Of a DNA stretch of 5,783 nucleotides, positions 1-5,745 are shown piece after piece. Each line of letters begins with the position of its first letter. The stretch's first letter is position 1. The stretch is from NCBI GenBank assembly GCA_019241095.1, contig JAFAXJ010000325.1, positions 1 to 5,783 of the forward strand, in the 5' to 3' direction. The translations under genes were made by a program, and so were the position numbers. This DNA comes from Verrucomicrobiota bacterium. Lineage in GTDB: Bacteria; Verrucomicrobiota; Verrucomicrobiia; Chthoniobacterales; JAFAMB01. The notes below the pieces were generated by a model. That model was not told the origin of the DNA. It worked only from the letters and a program-made list of their open reading frames with translations, and made no database searches.

Positions 1-149
1 CAATCTTCGCTCGGTAGAAAGCCCGAAACAACGCAAGCGCCATTCGATAATCCGGAAAGAAGAATAGCCCGGTGTGAAATGCTTTTATCACCCGGAACAC
101 AGAGTTCGACCTCAATTGTTGGCGCCTTAATGACCATTAAATCGCCCAT
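1..149 (-). CDS. aroA: 3-phosphoshikimate 1-carboxyvinyltransferase (EPSP synthase), N-terminal fragment cut by the window edge
   Basis: EPSP synthase joins shikimate-3-phosphate and phosphoenolpyruvate in the sixth step of the cytoplasmic shikimate pathway. Only the first 49 or so residues are in the window. They contain the family's N-terminal signature PGDKSISHRA (residues 19-28), with Lys22, Ser23 and Arg27 at the expected shikimate-phosphate/PEP binding positions, and then GFLPSED (43-49), which matches the FLPSED segment of the family. The PGDKSISHR form, rather than the enteric PGSKSVSNR, suggests the non-enteric (class II-like) type; this is inference from a short stretch. The start is ATG at 149, three bases after the tyrA stop; an in-frame ATG at 137 is an alternative. 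Neither has a good Shine-Dalgarno, so translational coupling to tyrA is likely. The gene continues beyond the left edge and its completeness cannot be judged. Confidence 0.93.
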   Translation of the reverse strand, partial: MGDLMVIKAPTIEVELCVPGDKSISHRAILLSGLSNGACVVSGFLPSED

Positions 150-152
150 AAA

Positions 153-986
153 TTACCAGGTCAACTTATCGCGATTGGCTTTGGCCTCATCGAGCAATGC
201 TCGAAGCTTATCACTTTCATCGGACTTCATTATTGCCAACAGATCGTTAAGCGACTCCCGAACAGCTCCCAAGTGTTCAATAATAGACACACGATTGCCC
301 CAGAGAATTTCCTCCCACAGAGCTGGCGAGCCTGCTGCGATGCGAGTCATATCCTTAAAGCCGGCGCCAGCAAGATCAAACGGTGACAAAGCTAAATTAG
401 CTGCGTAGTTGACCAGAACTGCCGCCAATAGGTGAGGTAGATGACTGATCGCACCAACCGCTTTATCATGCGTGTGAGCGTCCAACATCACCACTCTCGA
501 ACCAAGCCTTTGCCAAAAATTGGCAACCCGTTCCACCGTTTTTGCATCGAGCGCGAACTCCGGACAGAGAATATTAACGGCGCCTTCAAATAGTTCGGCT
601 CGCGCGAACTCCGAACCAGATTTCTCGGATCCCGCCATTGGATGTGCGGGAACATACTCGCAACGGCCGTGGAAAGTTTTAGCAAGCCACTTAACAATAG
701 GAGCTTTTACGCTAGCGATATCCGACACTACATGATCTGCGCAGACGAGCTGGCCCAATGCTCTTCCAACGTCGACAGTCGCCGAAATTGGGGTAGCGAT
801 AATAATCAGTTGTGCCGCAGCAGCCAGGCCGGCCAAATCATCCCGTCTCGTTGCGCCCCGAAATCGCTCGTCTAATGCGCATTGGGGATCGTACAAAGAA
901 ACCTTATAGTTTTCGCGAATAGCGGACAAAGCAACTGACCCGCCGATCAATCCGACTCCAATAATTCCAACTGTTTCTACACTCAT
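153..986 (-). CDS. tyrA: Prephenate/arogenate dehydrogenase (TyrA family)
   Basis: This enzyme oxidatively decarboxylates prephenate (or arogenate) with NAD(P)+, the committed step toward tyrosine in the cytoplasm. From the ATG at 986 it has 277 residues. An N-terminal Rossmann fold carries GVGLIGGS (10-17), the GxGxxG dinucleotide motif, with Asp33 at the end of the second strand (LYDP). Downstream are VSDIASVK (about 88-95), HPMAGSE (His115 to Glu121), ISHLPH (His182, His185) and the helical-domain segment GFKDMTRIA (Asp212, Arg215), all typical of the family. There is no ACT domain and no fused chorismate mutase. Substrate (prephenate or arogenate) and cofactor choice cannot be read with certainty. 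An upstream GTG at 1055 would add 23 residues, but those residues are unlike TyrA and the GTG lies inside a hairpin, so I prefer ATG 986, which begins just before the Rossmann strand. GGCGGA directly abuts that ATG, too close to be a normal ribosome binding site. aroA follows after 3 nt, so the two are probably co-transcribed. Confidence 0.95.
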   Translation of the reverse strand: MSVETVGIIGVGLIGGSVALSAIRENYKVSLYDPQCALDERFRGATRRDDLAGLAAAAQLIIIATPISATVDVGRALGQLVCADHVVSDIASVKAPIVKWLAKTFHGRCEYVPAHPMAGSEKSGSEFARAELFEGAVNILCPEFALDAKTVERVANFWQRLGSRVVMLDAHTHDKAVGAISHLPHLLAAVLVNYAANLALSPFDLAGAGFKDMTRIAAGSPALWEEILWGNRVSIIEHLGAVRESLNDLLAIMKSDESDKLRALLDEAKANRDKLTW

Positions 987-1049
987 TCCGCCATAATCAT
1001 TCTTGATCTGAGAACAATCGGGGCGTGTTGCATCGTTTCCAAGATATAA

Positions 1050-1067
1050 ACGCACACTGATGTGCGT
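1050..1067 (-). terminator. Short hairpin with partly T-rich tail between the lipoprotein gene and tyrA
   Basis: On the minus strand ACGCACA-TCAG-TGTGCGT forms a perfect 7-bp stem with a 4-nt loop. It begins 24 nt past the lipoprotein stop and is followed by TTATATCTT. This is the geometry of a weak intrinsic terminator, or of an attenuator ahead of tyrA-aroA. The stem is short and the T tract is interrupted, so termination would be partial at best. The same bases include the GTG at 1055, the alternative tyrA start, which would be buried in the 3' arm. Confidence 0.4.
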
Positions 1068-1091
1068 CCCTGGAGCAATTTAGCCAACCTG

Positions 1092-1505
1092 CTACGGTAC
1101 CAGGAAGATTTTGCCGGTGTACGGATCCTTCACTTCTGCGCCAGGCGGATATCCCTCTACATCGACCTCTCCTGCATTGGGCGCATAAGGACTAGTTACT
1201 CTTCCAGGCTTACCAGGAATTTTCGTGGCGACAGGGTAATTTTCCGGCTGGGGTGGCGGAGTGGCCGTCGGAGTCGGAAATGCATCGGGGGGAGGCGCCT
1301 CCTCTGGATTACTGTTATCGCCAGACGAAGTAGATGATGATCGCGTTGATCGCGCTGGTTTCTCCGGCGTCGGCATTGTCGAGACAGAACTCCCATATCC
1401 GTAGCGATTACCCTGAACAGATGCTTGGGGGCTGCTGGCCGTCTGACAAGAAACCATCACTACACCTAGGGCTGCCGGCGCCAAGGTTAAAAGGTAACGA
1501 ATCAT
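1092..1505 (-). CDS. Small proline-rich secreted lipoprotein of unknown function
   Basis: I cannot assign a function. The 137-residue product starts MIRYLL and has a short hydrophobic signal segment ending in VMVSC, so Cys20 would be the lipidated residue. Met at -3 of the lipobox is less usual than Leu, but Ser at -1 is normal. The mature part is low complexity, rich in Ser, Thr, Pro and Gly with runs such as EAPPPD and TPPPQP (about residues 65-90), and looks like an extended linker. The last 40 residues are different: a compact motif of the form [13 protein letters not shown]...[24 protein letters not shown], which I recall as recurrent at the C-termini of small Verrucomicrobiota proteins (memory, not checked). 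The ATG at 1505 is preferred over GTG 1568 because it places the signal segment at the N-terminus and sits behind a promoter-like sequence. No good Shine-Dalgarno is visible. Confidence 0.78.
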   Translation of the reverse strand: MIRYLLTLAPAALGVVMVSCQTASSPQASVQGNRYGYGSSVSTMPTPEKPARSTRSSSTSSGDNSNPEEAPPPDAFPTPTATPPPQPENYPVATKIPGKPGRVTSPYAPNAGEVDVEGYPPGAEVKDPYTGKIFLVP

Positions 1506-1520
1506 GGTGATATGCGGATC

Positions 1521-1549
1521 AGTATCAGGTGAACACAATGGAATGACAA
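1521..1549 (-). promoter_or_regulatory. Sigma-70-type promoter candidate for the lipoprotein gene
   Basis: On the minus strand TTGTCA (1549-1544, 5 of 6 matches to the -35 consensus) is followed by a 17-nt spacer and GATACT (1526-1521, 4 of 6 matches to the -10 consensus). A transcript starting about 7 nt after the -10 box would begin near 1514, leaving a leader of only about 9 nt before the ATG at 1505, in line with the absence of a Shine-Dalgarno. The site lies in the longest gap between the LON-domain gene and the lipoprotein gene. This is a consensus match by eye with no experimental support. Confidence 0.45.
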
Positions 1550-1642
1550 TGTTAAATAAGGCCAACACACATATCAGGCATAGATTGATTCGCGAAGCAT
1601 TTCCTCTTTCCAGTCTTTTCCTGCACTACTGCGCTCAGTGAA

Positions 1643-2257
1643 TTATTTTTGTAGAGTTTGGCTTCGCAAAAACTGAATGAGTAACCGGAGCCGCTCACAA
1701 ATCTCACAAGCTTCAAGGAGTTGTTGCCGCTGGATGGGTTCCGCCACGAAGGCTGCCGCAACGACGTCGGATAGAATATCTGGTGAATCAATTTGTCTCA
1801 AATGTTCCATTAAGCTTGGGGGAAGCGGAATACCTATTTGTTCAATTCGAGCACAGAATTCTTTTACTTTTGCGCTAAGTGCGTCCGCCTCGATAGGATT
1901 ACCCAAGTTGTTCCGCAACAATTCAATTCGAGCTATTCGAAACGGCTGCTCCTGAATCCACTCCAATAACCTGACCCGGGCTAACCCCTGGAGGACCAGG
2001 TTTGCCGTACCATTTTCGTTTCCAACGCACGCCCTGATAAGTCCAACTCCCGATACTGAATATAAGTCGTCGACTTGCGAAACTTCGCTCACCCCCGGTT
2101 TGATCAGCCCGACGGAGAACATTCGATCTCCGTCGAGACTATGAGCTAACATTTCGCGATAAGTTGGCTCGAAGATGTGAAGCGGCAGTAATGAGTGAGG
2201 AAACAGCACCGCACTCGAAAGGGCCATCACAGGAACTTGTGTAGGGATTTCAATCAC
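1643..2257 (-). CDS. Stand-alone LON substrate-binding (Lon N-terminal) domain protein
   Basis: The 204-residue product is essentially one Lon N-terminal (LON/PUA-like) domain. Residues 8-35 read [29 protein letters not shown] in outline, with the family's LFP and LPLHIFEP motifs. VGLIR (71-75) and a [10 protein letters not shown] strand (91-100) follow, then a helical C-terminal half ending in the [15 protein letters not shown] helix (179-193). There is no AAA+ Walker motif and no Ser-Lys protease domain, so it is not the Lon protease. Such single-domain proteins are widespread, but their biochemical role is poorly known; binding of substrates or partners is inferred from the domain. It starts at GTG 2257, overlapping the trpB TGA by 4 nt (GTGA), which points to translational coupling with trpB. 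The start fits the family because the conserved P-x-x-x-L strand follows immediately. Confidence 0.92.
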   Translation of the reverse strand: MIEIPTQVPVMALSSAVLFPHSLLPLHIFEPTYREMLAHSLDGDRMFSVGLIKPGVSEVSQVDDLYSVSGVGLIRACVGNENGTANLVLQGLARVRLLEWIQEQPFRIARIELLRNNLGNPIEADALSAKVKEFCARIEQIGIPLPPSLMEHLRQIDSPDILSDVVAAAFVAEPIQRQQLLEACEICERLRLLIQFLRSQTLQK

Positions 2258-3468
2258 GTGCCTGATCCAGCCCGATACTGAGCCACTTGCTGAACGTCCT
2301 TGTCTCCTCGTCCGGACAAATTAACAATTATGATCTGATCGCTCAGCATCTCTTTTGCATGCTTCATTATATAAGAAACGGCATGGGTCGATTCCAAGGC
2401 TGGAATTATCCCCTCAAGTCGGGACAAGCTCAGAAAAGCAGCTATCACATCATCGTCACTAGCATAGTCGTACTCTGCCCGGCCGACATCCCGAAGATAA
2501 CTGTGTTCAGGTCCAACAGCAGCGTAATCAAGACCGGCTGACACGGAATGGGTTAATTGGATCTGACCATCCTCATCAGCCAGTAGATAGGTTTTTGTAC
2601 CTTGCAAGATGCCCAGTTTACCTCCCTGAAAGCGAGCAGCGTGATTACCAGGAGTGAGACCACGTCCACCTGCTTCAACACCAACCATCCGAACCTGTTC
2701 ATCTTTCAGAAAAGCGTGGAAAAGCCCGATCGCGTTGCTTCCGCCACCGACACAGGCAACCAGCAGATCCGGCAGGCGCTTTTCTTTCTCGAGGATCTGG
2801 CGCCGCGCCTCTTCCCCGATAACTCGATGAAAGTCGCGCACCATCATCGGATAGGGATGAGGTCCATAGGCCGTCCCTAGCAGATAGTGCGTGGACCGCA
2901 CATTCGTTACCCAATCTCGCATTGCCTCGTTGATGGCTTCTTTAAGCGTCGCCTGACCTGCCGTGACTGGAACGACTTTTGCTCCCAGAAACTCCATTCG
3001 TGCGACATTCAATGATTGTCGCTCCATGTCCACTTTTCCCATGTAAATCACGCATTCGAAACCGAAACGAGCTGCCACTGTGGCTGTTGCAACCCCATGC
3101 TGGCCAGCCCCGGTTTCAGCAATAACGCGCGTCTTCCCCATCCTTTTTGCGAGAAGGATTTGCCCGACGGCATTATTGATCTTGTGTGCTCCTGTGTGCA
3201 ATAGATCTTCCCGCTTAAGATAGATCCTCGGACCGCAAAGCTTCTCTGACAAGCGCTCGGCGAAGTAAAGCGGAGTTGGTCTGCCGCAAAACGTGCTTAG
3301 CAAGGAACTAAACTCGTTCTGAAAACCAATATCATGCCGCGCGATATCGTACTCATCCGCGAGCTGGCGGACTGCCGGCATGAGAGTTTCAGGCACGAAA
3401 ACTCCACCGTACGGACCGAAATGGCCGTCGATATCCGGTAATTGGCTAAGCTCAGATGACTCTTGCAT
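2254..3468 (-). CDS. trpB: Tryptophan synthase beta subunit
   Basis: TrpB is the PLP enzyme that condenses indole with L-serine to give L-tryptophan, normally as an alpha2-beta2 complex with TrpA. Counting from ATG 3468 it has 404 residues, close to the usual ~400. The N-terminal [13 protein letters not shown] segment is followed by [15 protein letters not shown] with the PLP-binding Lys96. AETGAGQHG carries the catalytic Glu118, GGGSNA (241-246) is the PLP-phosphate loop, GLDY contains Asp314 (indole side), and NLSGRGDKD (about 383-391) holds the Ser near the pyridine nitrogen. All key residues are present, so an active enzyme is expected. It is the canonical TrpB1 type rather than the longer TrpB2. 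A TTG at 3507 would add 13 residues, but it lies within an inverted repeat and those residues are not TrpB-like. Neither start has a clear Shine-Dalgarno. trpA is not in the window; the next gene, overlapping by 4 nt, encodes a LON-domain protein. Confidence 0.97.
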   Translation of the reverse strand: MQESSELSQLPDIDGHFGPYGGVFVPETLMPAVRQLADEYDIARHDIGFQNEFSSLLSTFCGRPTPLYFAERLSEKLCGPRIYLKREDLLHTGAHKINNAVGQILLAKRMGKTRVIAETGAGQHGVATATVAARFGFECVIYMGKVDMERQSLNVARMEFLGAKVVPVTAGQATLKEAINEAMRDWVTNVRSTHYLLGTAYGPHPYPMMVRDFHRVIGEEARRQILEKEKRLPDLLVACVGGGSNAIGLFHAFLKDEQVRMVGVEAGGRGLTPGNHAARFQGGKLGILQGTKTYLLADEDGQIQLTHSVSAGLDYAAVGPEHSYLRDVGRAEYDYASDDDVIAAFLSLSRLEGIIPALESTHAVSYIMKHAKEMLSDQIIIVNLSGRGDKDVQQVAQYRAGSGT

Positions 3469-3486
3469 ACCAATCAAATCATCAAT

Positions 3487-3509
3487 GCTTGATAGTCGAC
3501 TAATCAAGC
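3487..3509 (-). repeat. 23-nt imperfect inverted repeat just upstream of trpB
   Basis: The arms GCTTGAT and ATCAAGC are perfect 7-bp complements. Inward of them AGTC pairs with GACT after a single unpaired base, and the centre is the 10-bp palindrome TAGTCGACTA (3493-3502). As RNA it gives a 9-bp stem with one bulge and a TCGA loop. As DNA it has the near-perfect dyad shape of an operator. It ends 18 nt before the trpB ATG at 3468 and contains the alternative TTG start. No T-rich tail follows, so it is not an intrinsic terminator. Which regulator, if any, binds is unknown. Confidence 0.55.
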
Positions 3510-3594
3510 GGAGTTTGCATGTTGCAGTTCCGCATCTGCCATGTCTCTTTCGTTTGCAGAAATTTTCTAACTTGAGTCATTTTGCTTCTGCCTC

Positions 3595-3752
3595 TTACAG
3601 TTCGCTTCCGAACAGCTCCTTTGCTTGCGAAACGATAATCGCGGGGTCCAAGGTACGGTCGGATCCACCAGGGATTCTTTTCGCCCATCTTTAAGGGCCG
3701 GTCATGCGGGAATTTTGGCTGCCTAGCGAAGATCTTCTTTGCGTGCGAACAT
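3595..3752 (-). pseudogene. Probable frameshifted small gene (about 51 residues when restored) between mutY and trpB
   Basis: I do not recognise the product. A strong Shine-Dalgarno GGAGG (3763-3759), inside the last codons of mutY, lies 6 nt before ATG 3752, which is 2 nt after the mutY stop. That frame stops after 9 codons (MFARKEDLR). The next frame, shifted by +1, reads on without a stop as a protein-like stretch (KKIFARQPKFPHDRPLKM, then GEKNPWWIRPYL, spanning roughly 3738-3650). A second +1 shift near 3652 leads into DPAIIVSQAKELFGSEL and TAA at 3595. With both shifts the gene would have 52 codons including the stop. Two single-base insertions, by decay or by assembly error, explain this most simply. 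Alternatives are a trp leader peptide, since two adjacent Trp codons lie at 3670-3665 in an ORF from ATG 3688, or chance. The compositional argument is by eye only. Confidence 0.4.
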
Positions 3753-3754
3753 CT

Positions 3755-4768
3755 CTAACCTCCAGCTCGCAAGGACGCCTGCAGAGGACCAACCATTTCC
3801 AGTACGCGACGATGAGGAGACGCGATAGGCACACTATGTAGGTCTTTAATGAAGTGCCACTCGTGAGATGGAAGCAACTCGGCAGGAACAGCAATTTTGT
3901 AAAGGTTCAAATGAACAACGAAACGGGTAACCGGATGCGTTAAGCTCGCAACCGGTCCATCCGGCGGAGTCTCAGAGAGTCTTGGCAAGGTCCATAGTCC
4001 CCTCCAACGTCTACCTAGATTCATTTGCAGTAGTAGTCGGTTCTGATCCAGAGCCAAGTAGTAGTTTTCGATCACATGTGTAACGGCCGGTCGATTGTTT
4101 CTGACCGGAAGAGATTCTGGATCGGGCGTTCGGCAGTAGCTTCTTACCGGACACAGCTTGCAGAGCGGATTCCGAGGCAGGCAAATCAAAGCGCCAAGCT
4201 CCATTAAGGCCGAGTTTGACAGGCGCGGCGCACCATGGCGGGCATAACGGGCCGCCACACCCCAGATCGTTTTCCTGCCCGTTGATCGATCTATATTTTC
4301 CCGAATGTCTTCGATTCTGCTAATCACCCTCGCAATATTCGCGTCGACAATCGGTGCAGGACGATCAAAAGCGAAGCTGAGAACCGCACCAGCAGTGTAT
4401 TCCCCCACCCCGGGCAGACGTTTCAGCTCTGCAATGGAATCAGGAAACCTGTTCTTCAATTCCCAGAAAATAACCTGCGCAGCACGATGCAAATTTCGCG
4501 CTCTCGCGTAATAGCCCAGACCTTGCCAGGCTCGAAGTACCTCGTTCTCAGTGGCGCGAGCCAGACTTTCAGTACTTGGGAAGAGCTGCATCCAGCGATC
4601 AAAATAAAAAAGTACGGTGGAGACTTGCGTCTGCTGCAGCATGAGTTCTGAAACGAGAATCGCATAAGGATCTCGTGTCGCACGCCAGGGCAACTTGCGA
4701 CCATGAACTTTGAACCATGCAATTAAAGCATCAGGAAAATCCGTGCACTCAATGCTAAACTGTTTCAT
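3755..4768 (-). CDS. mutY: A/G-specific adenine DNA glycosylase
   Basis: MutY removes adenine mispaired with 8-oxoguanine, preventing G:C to T:A transversions. The 337 residues match the usual length. The catalytic Glu41 is in SELMLQQTQV. The helix-hairpin-helix LPGVGEYTAGAVLSFAF (118-134) is followed by the catalytic Asp142 in IVDANIARV. The 4Fe-4S cluster has all four cysteines at Cys196-X6-Cys203-X2-Cys206-X5-Cys212. The C-terminal NUDIX-like 8-oxoG recognition domain spans about 231-325 and includes WRGLWTLPRL (255-264). In the segment THPVTRFVVHL (277-287) the FSH loop known from E. coli is replaced by V-T-R, a divergence discussed in the findings. The ATG at 4768 has GAGG 4 nt upstream, one of the few recognisable ribosome binding sites here. 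Its start codon is only about 8 bp from the divergent rnhC start. The last codons supply a strong Shine-Dalgarno for the next small reading frame. Confidence 0.97.
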   Translation of the reverse strand: MKQFSIECTDFPDALIAWFKVHGRKLPWRATRDPYAILVSELMLQQTQVSTVLFYFDRWMQLFPSTESLARATENEVLRAWQGLGYYARARNLHRAAQVIFWELKNRFPDSIAELKRLPGVGEYTAGAVLSFAFDRPAPIVDANIARVISRIEDIRENIDRSTGRKTIWGVAARYARHGAPRLSNSALMELGALICLPRNPLCKLCPVRSYCRTPDPESLPVRNNRPAVTHVIENYYLALDQNRLLLQMNLGRRWRGLWTLPRLSETPPDGPVASLTHPVTRFVVHLNLYKIAVPAELLPSHEWHFIKDLHSVPIASPHRRVLEMVGPLQASLRAGG

Positions 4769-4776
4769 CCTGCCTC

Positions 4777-5745
4777 GTGTTGAACTCTTTCACCACAGCA
4801 CTGACCCAGGCCCAGGTCACCGCCCTGCGCGAACTGCTCGAAGAACAAGGTTTCGAATTTGCTAAAAAAGCGTACATGATCTTCTTTGCTGAGAAAGGAA
4901 AGGTCGCTTTGGCGGTTTATGAAAAAGGACCAAAGGTTGTAGTCCAAGGAAAGGAAACGGAAGATTTTGTTAAATTCCAACTAGAACCCTATATTCTGAA
5001 GGAAGCACGATTGGGGTACGAAGAAGCCCTTCAGCCGGAGATGTTTCAACCTCATTTCGGTGTCGACGAGAGTGGGAAAGGCGATTTCTTCGGCCCTTTG
5101 GTTATCGCGGGTGTTTATGTCGAAGGAACCATTGCTCGCGCGTTGCTCAGTCTTGGGGTGGTTGACAGTAAAAAAATCGGATCGGATCAAAGGATTTATT
5201 CGTTAGCGCAAGAGATCAGAAAAGTACCAGGGATAGTTGGTAACGTTGTAATGATCAGTCCGGTAAAGTACAATTCTCTCTATCAGAAATTTAAAAACCT
5301 AAACGATCTGCTGGCATGGGGTCACGCGCGAGTAATCGAAAATCTGATCGCGCAAAAGCCAGAGTGCAAAAGATCTTTGTCTGATAAGTTTGCTAACGAA
5401 CGCGTGATTGAACGAGCGTTATTAGAAAAGGGCAAAGCCATTGAGATTCAGCAGCGAACAAAGGCCGAATCTGATATAGCGGTAGCTGCAGCTTCAGTCA
5501 TGGCGAGGGAGAAATTCGTGACTTGGCTTGATCGAAAAAGCAAAGAACTCGAAGTAACTCTGCCAAAAGGGGTTTCCTTGCAAGTTAAAGAAGCTGCACA
5601 AAAAATTTTGGAGCGGCACGGTGCGGCTATGTTGCCGGATATCGCGAAAATGCACTTTCGCACATCCACGGAAGTTCTGGATTTATTTTCAAAGCCTCCC
5701 CTAAGTTCTAGAATTCTTCCAGATAAGTCCTTGCCTGACCTTTAA
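4777..5745 (+). CDS. rnhC: Ribonuclease HIII
   Basis: RNase HIII hydrolyses RNA in RNA/DNA hybrids in the cytoplasm (Okazaki primers, R-loops). The 322-residue product has two parts. Residues about 3-80 form the TBP-like substrate-binding domain that distinguishes RNase HIII from RNase HII (ending VVVQGKETEDFVKFQLEP). The catalytic domain begins with HFGVDESGKGDFFGPLV, with Asp97 and Glu98 as metal ligands, and continues with VVDSKKI (Asp130), LSDKFA (Asp203, likely third carboxylate) and AESDIAVAAASVMAR (about 230-244). GKGD after DES is characteristic of the HIII type. The last ~20 residues, after HFRTSTEVL, look like a non-conserved tail. GTG 4777 and TTG 4780 are adjacent in-frame starts; neither has a Shine-Dalgarno, and the choice changes only one residue. 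It is transcribed divergently from mutY. Confidence 0.96.
   Translation: MLNSFTTALTQAQVTALRELLEEQGFEFAKKAYMIFFAEKGKVALAVYEKGPKVVVQGKETEDFVKFQLEPYILKEARLGYEEALQPEMFQPHFGVDESGKGDFFGPLVIAGVYVEGTIARALLSLGVVDSKKIGSDQRIYSLAQEIRKVPGIVGNVVMISPVKYNSLYQKFKNLNDLLAWGHARVIENLIAQKPECKRSLSDKFANERVIERALLEKGKAIEIQQRTKAESDIAVAAASVMAREKFVTWLDRKSKELEVTLPKGVSLQVKEAAQKILERHGAAMLPDIAKMHFRTSTEVLDLFSKPPLSSRILPDKSLPDL

Noticed and set aside
488..875. Several 69-77-codon ORFs within tyrA on both strands
   Set aside because: They lie wholly inside a gene with intact family motifs and have no features of their own.
1062..1337. Plus-strand ORF of 91 codons opposite the lipoprotein gene
   Set aside because: It is an Arg-rich shadow of the Pro/Ser-rich codons on the other strand, with no start signal or recognisable domain.
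1623..1645. Possible terminator after the LON-domain gene (CACTG ... CAGT)
   Set aside because: The stem is only 4-5 bp and no T run follows on the minus strand.
3469..3507. TTG 3507 as the trpB start
   Set aside because: The 13 added residues do not resemble TrpB, the codon lies inside the inverted repeat, and the next in-frame ATG fits the family length.
3380..3694. Open plus-strand frame of 104 codons across the trpB 5' end and the upstream gap
   Set aside because: It runs antisense to conserved TrpB codons, is Ser/Leu-rich without any domain signature, and has no Shine-Dalgarno.
3728..3737. 10-bp palindrome GAAGATCTTC downstream of mutY as a terminator or operator
   Set aside because: It has no loop and no T tract, and it is explained equally well by coding sequence of the damaged small gene; a single 10-bp palindrome is weak evidence.
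3500..3757. C-terminal extension of MutY by readthrough of its TAG into the open in-frame stretch
   Set aside because: MutY already has a normal full length, and a separate Shine-Dalgarno and ATG follow the stop. A split small gene explains the open frame better.
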